Under the pieces are notes generated by a model, which was not told the origin of the DNA, did no database searches, and worked only from the letters and a program-made list of their open reading frames with translations. Shown in pieces: positions 24,279-35,000 of a stretch of DNA of 42,885 bases. Position numbers and translations under genes: made by a program. Source of the stretch: Sphingomonas sp. dw_22. Its GTDB lineage: Bacteria > Pseudomonadota > Alphaproteobacteria > Sphingomonadales > Sphingomonadaceae. The stretch is taken from positions 1 through 42,885 of the forward strand of contig NZ_JAAVVE010000037.1 of the NCBI RefSeq assembly GCF_018449795.1. The letters are read 5' to 3'. Position 1 is the first letter of the stretch; each line of letters starts with the position of its first letter.

Positions 24279-25022
24279 ATGGCGTCCCCAGCCAAATTTC
24301 ATAAATATACCGAAGGAACATTGTCGAGCCACGACCAGGTCGCGCGCGCGCTGGGCATCGACATATTGGGGGGCGTCTATCCGCCGGGTTCCAAGATCCC
24401 CAACGAAAGCGAGATCCTGCACCGGTTCGGCATTTCGCGCACCGTGCTGCGCGAGGTGCTCAAGACGCTGACCGCCAAGGGGCTGATCGTTTCGAAGACG
24501 CGGGTGGGCACGACGGTGCTCGAAGCCTCGCACTGGAATTTCTTCGACGCCGATGTCCTGTCGTGGAAGGTCGGGCAGAGTTTCGACGCGGGATTTCGCC
24601 GCGACCTGTCCGAAGTCCGCCTGGCGCTCGAACCCGCGGCTGCCGCGGTCGCCGCCGAGCGGCGTTCGGACGAGGATATCGCCGAACTTCGGCGGTGCAT
24701 CGCCGAGATGCGCGCCGCGACGACCAGCGCGCGCGAGTTCGCGGAGGCCGATCTCGATTTCCACCGTGCGGTCGGCCACGCATCCGGCAACGTGCTGATG
24801 CAGTCGATGTCGGCCGTGGTGGAGACCGCGCTCGTCGCTTCGTTCACGCTCAGCTCGCCCATTCGCGAGGACCGCGAGCATGAAGCCGCCGTGCGCGGGC
24901 ATGAGCGCATCGTCGACGCGATCGAGGCGCGGGACGGCGCCGCGGCCGCCGAGGGAATGCGCAAAGTCATTGGCCATGGCGTCGAACGCCTCGCAAAGGC
25001 CGAAATCGAGGCAAAGACATAG
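24279..25022 (+). CDS. GntR family regulator, FadR subfamily
   Basis: A 247-residue transcriptional regulator. The winged helix is at about residues 20-80 ([20 protein letters not shown], then [16 protein letters not shown]) and the FCD effector domain at about 95-240, with metal-ligand-type residues in [16 protein letters not shown] and a late GHERIVDAI. FadR-type regulators usually answer to a sugar acid or a related carboxylate. A very strong ribosome site (AGGAGG, 8 bases) precedes the ATG at 24279. The dehydratase gene starts two bases after its stop, so regulator and enzyme are one operon and the enzyme's substrate or product is the likely effector. Confidence 0.9.
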   Translation: MASPAKFHKYTEGTLSSHDQVARALGIDILGGVYPPGSKIPNESEILHRFGISRTVLREVLKTLTAKGLIVSKTRVGTTVLEASHWNFFDADVLSWKVGQSFDAGFRRDLSEVRLALEPAAAAVAAERRSDEDIAELRRCIAEMRAATTSAREFAEADLDFHRAVGHASGNVLMQSMSAVVETALVASFTLSSPIREDREHEAAVRGHERIVDAIEARDGAAAAEGMRKVIGHGVERLAKAEIEAKT

Positions 25023-25024
25023 AG

Positions 25025-26827
25025 ATGAGTCGAGACGACAACCCGCCACGTACGCTGCGTTCGCGTTCCTGGTTCGACAATCCCCACAATCCGGACATGA
25101 CCGCGCTCTATCTCGAGCGCTATCTCAATTACGGACTGACGCTGGAGGAACTCCAGTCGGGCAAGCCGATCATCGGCATCGCCCAGACCGGATCGGACCT
25201 GAGCCCGTGCAACCGCCACCATGTCGTGCTGGCCGAGCGCGTGCGCGAGGGCATCCGCGAGGCGGGCGGCATCGCGCTCGAATTCCCGGTGCATCCCATC
25301 CAGGAGACCGGCAAGCGGCCGACGGCGGGGCTCGACCGTAACCTTGCCTATCTGGGCCTGGTCGAGCTGCTGTACGGCTATCCGCTCGACGGCGTGGTGC
25401 TGACGATCGGCTGCGACAAGACGACTCCGGCCCTGTTGATGGCGGCGGCGACGGTCGACATTCCGGCGATCGCGCTGTCGGTGGGGACGATGCTGAACGG
25501 CTGGCACAAGGGCGAGCGCACCGGTTCGGGCACGATCGTATGGAAGGCGCGCCAGCTGCTCGCCTCCGGAGAGATCGATTACAAGCGCTTCATCGAACTC
25601 GTCGCCTCCTCGGCGCCGTCCACCGGCTATTGCAACACGATGGGCACCGCCACGACGATGAACTCGCTCGCCGAGGTGCTGGGGATGCAGCTTCCCGGAT
25701 CGGCGGCGATCCCGGCGCCCTATCGCGAGCGCCAGCAGGTCGCGTACCGCACCGGCAAGCGGGCGGTGGAACTGGTGCTGGAAGACGTCCGCCCATCCGC
25801 CATCATGACGCGCGATGCGTTCCTGAACGCGATCGTCGTGAACTCGGCGATCGGCGGCTCGACCAACGCGCCGATCCATCTCGCCGCGATCGCGCGCCAT
25901 GTCGGCGTCGAGCTGTCGCTCTCCGACTGGCAGGAACTGGGTTACGACGTGCCGCTGCTCGTCAACCTGCAGCCCGCCGGCGAATATCTGGGCGAGGATT
26001 ATTTCCATGCGGGCGGCGTGCCCGCGGTGGTGGCCGAACTGATGCGCCACGGGCTGATCCGCGAGGACGCGCTGACCGTCAACGGCCGCTCGATCGGCGA
26101 CAATTGCCGCGACGCGACGATCGAGCTGCCCGACGTCATCCGCACCTTCGAACAGCCGCTGAAGGACAAGGCCGGGTTCATGGTGATGACGGGCAACCTG
26201 TTCGACAGCGCGATCATGAAGACCAGCGTGATCTCGCCCGAATTCCGGGAGCGATTCCTGTCCAATCCCGACGATCCCGATGCCTTCGAAGGGCGGGCGA
26301 TCGTGTTCGAGGGGCCCGAGGACTATCACCGCCGGATCGACGACGAATCGCTCGGCATCACGGGCGCCGACGTGCTGGTCATTCGCGGCGCGGGGCCGGT
26401 GGGCTATCCCGGCGCGGCGGAGGTCGTGAACATGCGGCCGCCCAACTATCTGATCCGCCAGGGCATCCATGAGCTGCCGTGCCTGGGCGACGGGCGCCAG
26501 TCCGGCACTTCGGGTTCGCCGTCGATCCTGAACGCGAGCCCCGAGGCGGCGGCGGGGGGCAACCTCGCATTGCTCCGGACCTATGATCCGCTGCGCGTCG
26601 ATGTCGGCCGCGGCCGGGTCGACCTGCTGGTCAGCGATGCGGAGATCGCCGAGCGGCGGCGCGCGCTCGACGCGCAGGGCGGCTTCCTCTTCCCGGCATC
26701 GCAGACGCCGTGGCAGGCGATCCAGCGCGAGAAGGTCGGCCAGATGGGCACCGGCGCGATCCTGGAGGGCTCGGAGAAGTTCCAGCGGATCGACGAGACC
26801 TTCGGAGTGCCGCGCGACAGCCATTGA
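25025..26827 (+). CDS. IlvD/Edd family sugar-acid dehydratase (D-xylonate/L-arabinonate dehydratase type)
   Basis: Fe-S dehydratase that turns a 2,3-dihydroxy acid into a 2-oxo-3-deoxy acid. The 600-residue protein follows the pentonate branch: [20 protein letters not shown] at the N-terminus and [13 protein letters not shown], which holds C62. C130 in TIGCDKTTP and C203 in GYCNTMGTA complete the three cluster-ligand cysteines. [26 protein letters not shown] and [16 protein letters not shown] complete the active site. Caulobacter D-xylonate dehydratase is the closest characterised relative I recall, so a pentonate is the default substrate. The neighbourhood points to apiose and rhamnose rather than xylose, and no aldolase or 2-oxo-3-deoxy-acid dehydratase partner is in view. 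D-apionate is an unproven alternative substrate, treated in the findings. Confidence 0.9.
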   Translation: MSRDDNPPRTLRSRSWFDNPHNPDMTALYLERYLNYGLTLEELQSGKPIIGIAQTGSDLSPCNRHHVVLAERVREGIREAGGIALEFPVHPIQETGKRPTAGLDRNLAYLGLVELLYGYPLDGVVLTIGCDKTTPALLMAAATVDIPAIALSVGTMLNGWHKGERTGSGTIVWKARQLLASGEIDYKRFIELVASSAPSTGYCNTMGTATTMNSLAEVLGMQLPGSAAIPAPYRERQQVAYRTGKRAVELVLEDVRPSAIMTRDAFLNAIVVNSAIGGSTNAPIHLAAIARHVGVELSLSDWQELGYDVPLLVNLQPAGEYLGEDYFHAGGVPAVVAELMRHGLIREDALTVNGRSIGDNCRDATIELPDVIRTFEQPLKDKAGFMVMTGNLFDSAIMKTSVISPEFRERFLSNPDDPDAFEGRAIVFEGPEDYHRRIDDESLGITGADVLVIRGAGPVGYPGAAEVVNMRPPNYLIRQGIHELPCLGDGRQSGTSGSPSILNASPEAAAGGNLALLRTYDPLRVDVGRGRVDLLVSDAEIAERRRALDAQGGFLFPASQTPWQAIQREKVGQMGTGAILEGSEKFQRIDETFGVPRDSH

Positions 26828-26869
26828 GACCGGCACGGATACTGACATAGAAAATCGAGGAGAGGGCAG

Positions 26870-27931
26870 ATGATCGATCGCCGAGGCTTGCTGGGCGCCG
26901 GGATGGCGGGTGCCGGAACGCTGATGATGCCCGGCGCTGCCCGGGCGATGGCGGCGGCCGCGCAGGATCCGGTCGCGCCCTTCCGTACGCCTTATAAATA
27001 TCCGAAGCTGATCCTCACCGGCTCGGGCGTGAAGGGCAGCTTCGACGAGAAGGCGGTCGATTGCCCCTTCGTCTTCTCGGCCAACGGCAAATTCTACCTC
27101 ACCCATGTCGGCTTCGACGGCACGGGATACCAGACCGGTATCTGCGAATCCGACGACCTGCTGAACTGGCGCCGGCTGGGCGTCATCATGGCGCGGGATC
27201 CGAACGATCCGATCACCCGCTACAACATCGCCTGCGCCTCGATCCTGCGCGAGAACGACCTGATGTCGCCGGCGCGGCTGGTGAAGGTGAACGGCCGCTA
27301 CCTGGCGGCGTGGCATGCCTATCCGAACGCGGGATATGAAGAGGGCGCGGCGGTGATCGGCCTCGCCTGGAGCGACGACTTCCTGCACTGGGAGCGCGGC
27401 CCCGTGATCCTGCGCGCCGAGGACGGCGCCGACTGGGAACGCGGCGGTCTCTACAAGCCCTATCTCGTCAAGGAAGGCGACACCTTCTATCTGTTCTACA
27501 ACGCCAAGAACACGGACACGCCGTGGCACGAGCAGACCGGGCTGGCGACGTCGAAGGATCTCAAGACCTGGACGCGGCATCCGGCGAGCCCGCTGATCCG
27601 CAACGGCGCGGACGGCGAGCCCGACTGGCGCTTCGCGAGCGATCCGGTGGTGGTGAAGCATCGCGACAAATGGGCGCTCTTCTATTTCGGCCTCGCGCAT
27701 GACGGCTATGCGCGCGACCTGCTCGCGATCGGCGACACGCTCACCGACTTCAAAAAGGTCGACGAGGTACTGATCGACGTCGGCGCGCCGGGCACGATCG
27801 ACGAGAAATATGCCCATAAGCCGGCCATCATCCATCATGACGGCGCGCTCTATCATTTCTACTGCGCGGTCAGCGGCAAATGGCCGAACGATACCCGCGG
27901 CCTCGCGGTCGCGCGATCGAAGCCCTGGTAG
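26870..27931 (+). CDS. Tat-exported five-bladed beta-propeller glycosidase (GH43/GH32-like), specificity unknown
   Basis: A 353-residue exported protein of the GH43/GH32 beta-propeller superfamily. The N-terminus MIDRRGLLGAGMAGAGTLMM with ARA at about residue 25 is a twin-arginine signal. Repeated blade motifs are visible: VDCPFVFSANGKFYLTHVGF, LVKVNGRYLAAWHAY, LVKEGDTFYLFYNA, ASDPVVVKHRDKWALFYFG, then HKPAIIHHDGALYHFYCAV. The Asp of VDCPF, the Asp of SDPVV and Glu residues in GLYKPYLVKEGD and DEKYAHKP are candidates for the catalytic acids, but I cannot map them to a named subfamily. It follows the dehydratase by 42 bases with AGGAGAGGGC before the ATG, so it is in the same operon. It probably removes a terminal sugar in the periplasm. 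Confidence 0.75.
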   Translation: MIDRRGLLGAGMAGAGTLMMPGAARAMAAAAQDPVAPFRTPYKYPKLILTGSGVKGSFDEKAVDCPFVFSANGKFYLTHVGFDGTGYQTGICESDDLLNWRRLGVIMARDPNDPITRYNIACASILRENDLMSPARLVKVNGRYLAAWHAYPNAGYEEGAAVIGLAWSDDFLHWERGPVILRAEDGADWERGGLYKPYLVKEGDTFYLFYNAKNTDTPWHEQTGLATSKDLKTWTRHPASPLIRNGADGEPDWRFASDPVVVKHRDKWALFYFGLAHDGYARDLLAIGDTLTDFKKVDEVLIDVGAPGTIDEKYAHKPAIIHHDGALYHFYCAVSGKWPNDTRGLAVARSKPW

Positions 27932-27942
27932 GGCGGCACGCG

Positions 27943-27966
27943 GCCGCCCGCGAAGGCGCGGGCGGC
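27943..27966. terminator. Perfect 10-bp hairpin between convergent glycosidase genes
   Basis: GCCGCCCGCG and CGCGGGCGGC form a 10-bp stem with a 4-base loop (AAGG), and the stem reaches the last base of the GH106 stop codon. It can serve both strands. No T-run is present. Confidence 0.6.
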
Positions 27967-30900
27967 TAGCCAATCGGAAGCAGTTGCGCGTGCAGCAGCC
28001 GGACCGGCCCCAGCAGGCCGGATTCGAGCAGGGGCGCGTCGGCCTGATAATGTTTCCAGGTGGCGAAGGCGACGCGCTGACTCGGCGGCTTGGGCCGGCC
28101 CTCGCGATACCAGTCGGGGATCGCGGTGATCCCGCCGGTCACGCCGGCATTGCTGACGGTGTATTCGTATTCCGCCGGGAAATGCTCGTCGCCGATCAGG
28201 CGGTTCGGCCAGAGATTGGTGACCTGGACCTCCAGCATGTTCGCGCCTGCGCGCACGGCATCGGTGACGTCGATGCGGAACGGCGGCTTCCACAGCTTGC
28301 CGAGATCTCGGCCGTTCACGCGGACGGCGGCGATCACCTCCACCCGGCCGAGGTCGAGATAGACGCGGCGCCCGGCGCCGAGCGCGCCCGCCGCCACGTC
28401 GAAGCGCGTGCGATAGGTGGCGGTCCCGGAGAAATGGCGGACGCCGAAATCGGCGTGCCGGTGCAGCGAGGCAGGCTGCGCGAGCGTGATCGATGCCGGG
28501 GCGCCGTGATCGGGCGGGAAGGAGACCTGCCAGGGGGCCGCCAGCGCGCTCGCCGGGGCGATCCCGCGCGCTTCCACGGTGTGCGCGCCCAGCGCATATT
28601 GTCCGTCGCGCCAGGCTAGGAGGCCGCCCTGGGCGACTTCGATCGCGGGCGGGCCTTCCGGTGCGGGCAGGCCGGCGGCGGCGAGCCGGGCGATGTCCGA
28701 TGCCGCGAGCGGCGTGGCGTGCAGCGTCAGCGCCGCGACGTCGCCCTCGAAATAGCGTGGCCGGATGACTCGTCGGCCGAGCGCCGCATGGACCTGGAAG
28801 GCGGAAGGCTTGCCGGTTGCGGCCTGCTTGCCGTTGAGGAAGAGCGTGGGGCGGCCGCCTTCATAGACGATCGCGAGATGCGTCCAGCCGGAGATTGGGG
28901 CGGGCGAGGCGAGCACCGCCGGATAGGCCGTGGCGCTGGCATATTCGTACAGGATCACGCCGTTGCGGCCGGCCGAGATCGCGAGATTGGCGCCTGTCCC
29001 GTCGCCGGCGGGGGGATCGATGACGAAGCTCGCGCCGCTCATCCCGAGTGTCGGCACGCTGCCGCCGCGGGCGAGCGCCGTGGCGCGGGCGGCGATATCC
29101 TCGGGCCTGTCGCTGTCGGATGCGATGACCGGATCGATTGGCCAGAGCTCGGTCTCGGGCTTGATCCAGGCGGTGACGGTGAAGCTGTCGCGCGCCTCGG
29201 GGACGGCGGCCGGCGCATAGGGGCGGGCCTGGAGCGCGACGCCGCCCGGCGCGGCGAGCGTCGGCGCGGACGCCTTGGCCGGCGCGCGGAAGACGACGAA
29301 GCAGGAGCCGGACTCTTCCAGGCGAAGCGCGACGCGGGTGCGGCCATCGGCCTGTTCGTAGACCGGCAGGGGGCTGGTCTCGCCCGTCATCGGATCCCAG
29401 CGCTCCGGCTGGCGTCCGCTGACGCGGAAGCTGCAGACGAAATCCTCCGCCCGGCGGTGGCCGTTGGCGACGAAATAGACGTCCGCGCCGTCGAGACGGC
29501 GATGGATCCAGTTGGCGATCGGATCGCTGCTGCGCGCCGATATCTCGACATCGGGGCCGAGGCCCGCCGCGGCGAGCACGTCCGCCAGCGGCATGCCCCA
29601 GAAGACCCGGCCCTTGCCGACATCGCGCGACGTCCGCGCGCTGCCGTCGAGATCGCCCCAGAGTTCGGCGGCGATCCGGCGGACTTCCGCGTCGTTCGAG
29701 GGAAATTCCCCGAGCCCGTGCGAATGCTCGATCTTGGGACCGACCAGCCACATGCCGGCCTGCACCATCTCGCGCAGCTTCGCGAGCAGCTCGCGGGTGA
29801 TGCGGCGATCCTCGGGCATCACCAGCACGCGGTAGCGGATGCCGTCGGGAAGGACGATGTGCCCGTCCTCGATCCGCGCGCGCTTCAGCAGCACCTCGGC
29901 ATCGCAGACGTCGTAATCATGCCCGGCGGGCACCGGCTGCGGCAGCTTCGGCCGCGCGCCGGAGAGCGTGGCGGCGACCGGCTCCTCGACATGGACGGGC
30001 ACCTGGACCGGCGAGTTCTCCCCGGTGAAATAGAGGATGTCGGCGGCGAAATTGCCCTGGTGCAGCATGTGCTGGCAGCGCGCGGCATAGCTCAGCCAGG
30101 GGCCGGCATCCTCGAACCAGGTGTTGGTCCGGTCGAAATGGAAGCCCCAGGGGCCCATCGTCATGCCGGGCTTCGCGGTCGGGTGCGGCTGCTGGGCATA
30201 GCGGTGGAAGACGAAATGGTTGAGCCCGAGCGAGTACATCTCGTCGCCCAGCGCCTTCATCGCATAGGGATGCTCCTGCCAGCGCGACTGGGCCGGCCGG
30301 CCGGTGAAGCTCTCCGCGCCGATGAAGGTCTTGCCCTGGACGTGCGCCACGGTCGCGGCGACCTTGACCGAATAGGCCGCGGCGCCGCCGCGCACCCAGA
30401 ACTCGCCCATCAGCCGGTCGACCCGCGCCCCGGCGGCAAGATCGTCGAACGGGCCGTTGCCATAGGGCTCGGTGTACGAGACCAGCCCGTGCTGGCGGCA
30501 GAGATCGTGGAAGCGGCCGTAATAGAGATCCTCCATCAGCGTCGCGTGGACACGGCGCAGATCCCAGAGGAAGCGCTCGGAAATCTCGGCGCTGCCGACG
30601 ACGCGCCCGGTGACGGTGGGCAGATAGGCGGTCAGCGGATAGCCGCGGCGCTTCTCGAACTCGCGGGGCAGGTCCGCGGTCCAGTTCTGCATGCCGGTTT
30701 CGTAGCTGTCGATGATCGCTCCGGCGAGATCGCGCTTGCCGAGCCGTTCGAGCGCCGGGAGCACCTCGCTGAAATAGCGGTTGAAATGGAAGTCGATCGC
30801 GGCGGTGCTGAACTTGTCGCACTCCAGGCCTGCCCCCGCATCGGAAGGGGAGATGTTGCGCGCGCCGGTCGCGGTATGGCCGAAGCGCAGCACGGTCCAT

Positions 30901-32018
30901 GCGCCCGGCGGCGCCTTCCATCGTAGATGCCCATCGGCATCCATGAAGCCGCTGATGTCGATCACCTTCGCGGGATCGATCGTCGCCTTGGGATCCTCGG
31001 CGCCGGGCGCCTCGCCGCTGTCGGGCGTGCGGCCCCAATTGGCCTTGGCGCCGACGTCCGCGATGCGCGGATCGGCCGACAGCGCCAGCTCGGTGATCGC
31101 CATCCGGGCCGGGAGCGAAAGCCGGAAGAAGCGGGCGGTCGTCGCATCGAAGCTCGCCACGATGGGCGGCAGCGTGTGCAGCCGCCAGGACGGCATCGGC
31201 ATTTCGGCGACGCCGCGATAGGTGACCCCGTCGTCGGACGCTTCGAGCCGGATCATCGCCTGGAGCGTGAAATTGGTGGCGTCGTCGGCGGTCGGGCGGA
31301 AGACCAGCGAGCGGGCGCGGAAGGGCTTGGCGAATTCGAGCACAAGCTGCGCCGGCCCGTCGCCGGGCGTCACGTCCAGCGCCGTCGCGGGATCGCCGTC
31401 CACGAGCACGCGCACGTCGCAGGGCTTGCCGTCGAGCACGGCGCGGACGATCTGGCCGCGTGCCTCGGCACGATCGCCGGGCAGTGCCGGGAAGGCGAGG
31501 ACCATCGCGTCGCGATAATGGTCGAGCCGGGCGAAGGGACGCGGGAGGACGCGATCGATCGTCGTGCCCCCGGTGACGGTCGCCTCGCTCCACACCAGTT
31601 GCTGCATCGACAGATCGGGCGTGATCCACGGCCCGCCGCTCGACGACCAGCCCGGGCAATTGTGCATCGTGAAGGAAAGGCCGAGCCGGCCGCATTCGTC
31701 CGCGGCGTGGCGGACGACCTTGACCCATTCGGGGCTGAGCGAGCGGGCGGGGCCGACCGGGATGCCGCAGCCCACATCGAACATCTGCACGCCGCCGACC
31801 CCGACGCGCGCCAGCGCCTCGAGATCGCGGGTGATCCCATCGGTGGTGACGTTGCCGTTCATCCAGTGCCACCAGGTATGGGGCTTGGCGTCCGGCGGCG
31901 GCGCGCGGAAGCCGTCGAGCAGCGGATCGTCGCCGGCGGCAAGGACCGGGGCGGGCCAGTTCAGCGCGACCGCAAATGTGCCCGCGGCGGCGCCCGCCAG
32001 AAAAGTGCGACGTTCCAT
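27966..32018 (-). CDS. GH106 family alpha-L-rhamnosidase, Tat-exported, with inserted LamG-like domain
   Basis: A 1350-residue glycosidase releasing terminal alpha-L-rhamnose. The N-terminus MERRTFLAGAAAGTFAVALN is a Tat signal. The GH106 hallmark PHTWWHWMNGNVTTDGITRD opens the catalytic region, followed by MFDVGCGIPVGP and SFTMHNCPGWSSSGGPWITP. Two acidic motifs, SYETG with E440 and YTEPYG with E517, are candidates for the catalytic pair. A LamG-like jellyroll occupies about residues 940-1120 (FTVTAWIKPETE), and a GH2-like sugar-binding beta-sandwich about 1165-1330 (VYLDLGRVEVIAAVRVNGRD). GH106 was founded on a Sphingomonas paucimobilis rhamnosidase. The ATG at 32018 has GAGGGG upstream. 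It follows the TonB receptor by 40 bases and so is probably its operon partner. Confidence 0.88.
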   Translation of the reverse strand: MERRTFLAGAAAGTFAVALNWPAPVLAAGDDPLLDGFRAPPPDAKPHTWWHWMNGNVTTDGITRDLEALARVGVGGVQMFDVGCGIPVGPARSLSPEWVKVVRHAADECGRLGLSFTMHNCPGWSSSGGPWITPDLSMQQLVWSEATVTGGTTIDRVLPRPFARLDHYRDAMVLAFPALPGDRAEARGQIVRAVLDGKPCDVRVLVDGDPATALDVTPGDGPAQLVLEFAKPFRARSLVFRPTADDATNFTLQAMIRLEASDDGVTYRGVAEMPMPSWRLHTLPPIVASFDATTARFFRLSLPARMAITELALSADPRIADVGAKANWGRTPDSGEAPGAEDPKATIDPAKVIDISGFMDADGHLRWKAPPGAWTVLRFGHTATGARNISPSDAGAGLECDKFSTAAIDFHFNRYFSEVLPALERLGKRDLAGAIIDSYETGMQNWTADLPREFEKRRGYPLTAYLPTVTGRVVGSAEISERFLWDLRRVHATLMEDLYYGRFHDLCRQHGLVSYTEPYGNGPFDDLAAGARVDRLMGEFWVRGGAAAYSVKVAATVAHVQGKTFIGAESFTGRPAQSRWQEHPYAMKALGDEMYSLGLNHFVFHRYAQQPHPTAKPGMTMGPWGFHFDRTNTWFEDAGPWLSYAARCQHMLHQGNFAADILYFTGENSPVQVPVHVEEPVAATLSGARPKLPQPVPAGHDYDVCDAEVLLKRARIEDGHIVLPDGIRYRVLVMPEDRRITRELLAKLREMVQAGMWLVGPKIEHSHGLGEFPSNDAEVRRIAAELWGDLDGSARTSRDVGKGRVFWGMPLADVLAAAGLGPDVEISARSSDPIANWIHRRLDGADVYFVANGHRRAEDFVCSFRVSGRQPERWDPMTGETSPLPVYEQADGRTRVALRLEESGSCFVVFRAPAKASAPTLAAPGGVALQARPYAPAAVPEARDSFTVTAWIKPETELWPIDPVIASDSDRPEDIAARATALARGGSVPTLGMSGASFVIDPPAGDGTGANLAISAGRNGVILYEYASATAYPAVLASPAPISGWTHLAIVYEGGRPTLFLNGKQAATGKPSAFQVHAALGRRVIRPRYFEGDVAALTLHATPLAASDIARLAAAGLPAPEGPPAIEVAQGGLLAWRDGQYALGAHTVEARGIAPASALAAPWQVSFPPDHGAPASITLAQPASLHRHADFGVRHFSGTATYRTRFDVAAGALGAGRRVYLDLGRVEVIAAVRVNGRDLGKLWKPPFRIDVTDAVRAGANMLEVQVTNLWPNRLIGDEHFPAEYEYTVSNAGVTGGITAIPDWYREGRPKPPSQRVAFATWKHYQADAPLLESGLLGPVRLLHAQLLPIG

Positions 32019-32058
32019 TCCTAATCCCCTCCACTGGCCCGCGACGGGCCGGTCCCTT

Positions 32059-35000
32059 CTAGAACTTCACGCGGACGCCCGCATAATAGCGCCGCCCGAT
32101 CGGATCATAGGTGCCCGCCGCCGTCTCGGTGCCCTGGGTGCTGCCGGGCAGGCCGGTGACGATGGGCGGCGGCGCGACGTCGAACGCATTGTCGACGCCG
32201 ATATAGAATTGCGAATGCTCGGTCGGATCGAAATGGATCTGGAGATCGGTGTAGATCTTGGCATCGACCGCGAACAGGTTCTTGGGCGCGAGATCGCCGT
32301 TGCCGAGCACGAACTGCGCGCGGAACTGATCGTCGAGATAGGACTTGCCGATATAGGTGTTGTTGAGGCTGAAGCCCCAATTCTTGTCGCTATAGCCGAG
32401 CGTCACCTGCGCCTTGTCGCGCGCGGTGCCGATCTCGCCGGCGAACTGGTCCTTGGCCGCGCCGGGGAGGGGCACGATATAACCGTCGATCAGGTGGCTG
32501 TAGCTGACCCGGAGATCGGCGGTGCCGTCGCCCAGGCCCCAGTCGGTGAGGTTCTGGCGATAGCCGGCGGTGACGTCGATGCCCGACACGTTGAGCCCGC
32601 CGCTGTTGTTCAGCGTCGTATCGACCAGTTCGAGCGAGCCCGCGCTGAACGCACCCGCCGCGACCGGCCGGCGGCGGATCAGCGAGCAGAGACTGGCATC
32701 GGCATTGGCGTAGCAGCCGTTGAGGATGAACTGGCGCGGCAGCCGGGTGATCGCGTCGTCCACCTTGATGTGGAAATAGTCGACCGTCAGCGTGAGGTTG
32801 CGCAGCGCGTGGATCGAGGCCGGGTTGATGACGGCGCCGATCGTGTAGGTCGTGCCCCTTTCCACGCCGAGATTGGGGTTGGTCAGCTCGCGGCCGCTGA
32901 TGCCCTGGATGTCCGACTGGGCGCGGGTGAAGGAACCGTTCGCCTGGATGTTGGCGAGGACGCCGGTCGCCGCTCGGCAATTGTCGCTCAGCGCGCCGGT
33001 GCTGGTGAGCGTGACGCCGGTGCATGGATCGCTGATGCCTGACGGGAAGGTCTGGGTGGCGCCGCCGAACAGCTCGCCGATGTTCGGCGCGCGGACGGCG
33101 CGGGCATAGACGCCGCGCAGGCGGATGTCGCTCACCGGCGCCCATTCCACGCCGCCATTATAGGTATAGACCGTGCCGACCGTGGAATAATGCGAGACAC
33201 GCCCCGCGCCGCGCAGATCGAGCTGGTGGAAGAAGGGCTTGTCCTTGAGCAGCGGGATCACGATTTCGCCGAAGCCCTCGGTCACTTCGAAGCTGCCCGC
33301 CGTGTTGACGAGCTGGACGTCGGCGTTGAGCCCGCCATTGGTGAGCGGATCGAAGATTTCGCGGCTGGTCTCGCGCCGATATTCGCCGCCGACCGAGATC
33401 TGCACCGCGCCCGCCGGCAGATCGAACAGCGCGCCCGACACGCTGCCCGAGGCGACCGCCTGGGTCTGGCGGCTGTCGCGGATGCGGATGCTGGAGAGAT
33501 AGGCGAGCGCCTCCGGGCTCAGCTTGTTCGCGCCGAAGATATTGGCGGGAACGCAGCCGCGCGCCCGCGCCTCCGCGCTGGCGCAGATCGCCTCGGTCGT
33601 GTTGCCGTTGCTGTTGATGTCGTAGAGATCGGGGACGACGTTCAGCGCGTCGGCGAAATTGATGACGTTGGTCTCGCCCGTCGTCTGTTGCGACGCGGTC
33701 GTCTGGCCATATTCGAAATAGGCCTCGAACCGCCATTTGTCGCTCAGGTCTCCATTGAAGCCGCCGACGATGCGGAAGCTCTGGCGATCGATCGTGGAGA
33801 CGCGCTGGTTGTTGTCGCCGAACTGCGTGAGGCGCTGGGTGAAGCCCATGTCGCGCAGCCCGTCGCCATTGGTGTCAGTGGCGGCGTTGAAGATCGCATC
33901 GGGAACCAGCGGATTGCGGACCAGGACCGGCGCGCCGCCGCCCGGATTGGCGACATAATTCTCGATGTTGAAGCGTCCGTTCGGCACCGAGCGGAAGATG
34001 CCGAGCGAACCCGCCGATTGCAGCGGCAGCGGCTCGATGCGCGACTGGCTGTGGGTCGAGACATAGGTGCCTTCGAGGAAGGCGCTGATGCCGTCGGTGA
34101 CTTCGTAATTGGCGCGTCCCGCGAAGACATAGCGTTCGACCGGGACCGCGATCGACTGATAGGCCGCGCGGTTGAAGCCGTCGGCCGCGACGCCGGGGCC
34201 GCCATTGACGTTGAAGCTGTTCTTCAGGTTGCCGCTGGCATCGTAGGTGAAGGTCTGGCTGCCGGCCTGGAACGTGCCCTGCGGCGCGATCGAGGAGTTG
34301 AACGGACGGGTGACGTCGAACAGCTGCTGCGCGGCGGTCAGGTTGGCGTCGTCGGCCCCGGCCTTCTTGATGAGGTTGCCGGTGCTGGTCTGGTCGACCG
34401 CCGAGCGGGCGCGGTCCGCGGTCGCGACGCGGCCCTGATCGGTATAGCCGGCGTAGAACATGATGTTGCCACGGCCATCGTCGAAATTATGGCCGACCGT
34501 GAGGTTGAGCACGGTCTCGGCATCGTCGCCGCGCTCGGAGATGCCCTTCTGCGCGTTGAACTCGATGCCTTCGAAGCTCTTCTTGTAGACGAAGTTGACG
34601 ACGCCCGCGACCGCATCCGAGCCATAGACCGCCGAGGCGCCGCCGGTGAGGACGTCGACCCGTTCGATGAACGGAGTCGGGATCATGTTGAGGTCGACCG
34701 CGGCGCTGCCCGGGACTCCCGGCACGACGCGGCGGCCGTCGACCAGGATCAGGGTGCGATCCGAGCCCATATTGCGCAGGTTGATCGTGGCGAGGCCGGC
34801 GCTGGTCGACGAGAAGTTCGAATTGGTGCGCGTCGCGGAGGGCGTGCCGAAGGCGGGATTGCGCTGGAGCACGGTCTGGATGTTGACGTCGCCGGTGGCG
34901 GCGATGTCGTCGGCGGTCACCGCCTGGAGCGGCGAGGGCGAAGTGAGCGAGGGGCTGGCGATGCGCGAGCCGGTGACGATGATCTCGGTCTGGGCGGCCT

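Noticed and set aside
24377..27973. A 1198-codon open frame on the - strand antisense to the GntR, dehydratase and GH43-like genes.
   Set aside because: The length is striking, but the translation is Arg/Asp/His-rich with no recognisable motif, while the + strand frames have intact Fe-S cysteines and propeller blades. Lack of stops reflects codon bias of the real genes.
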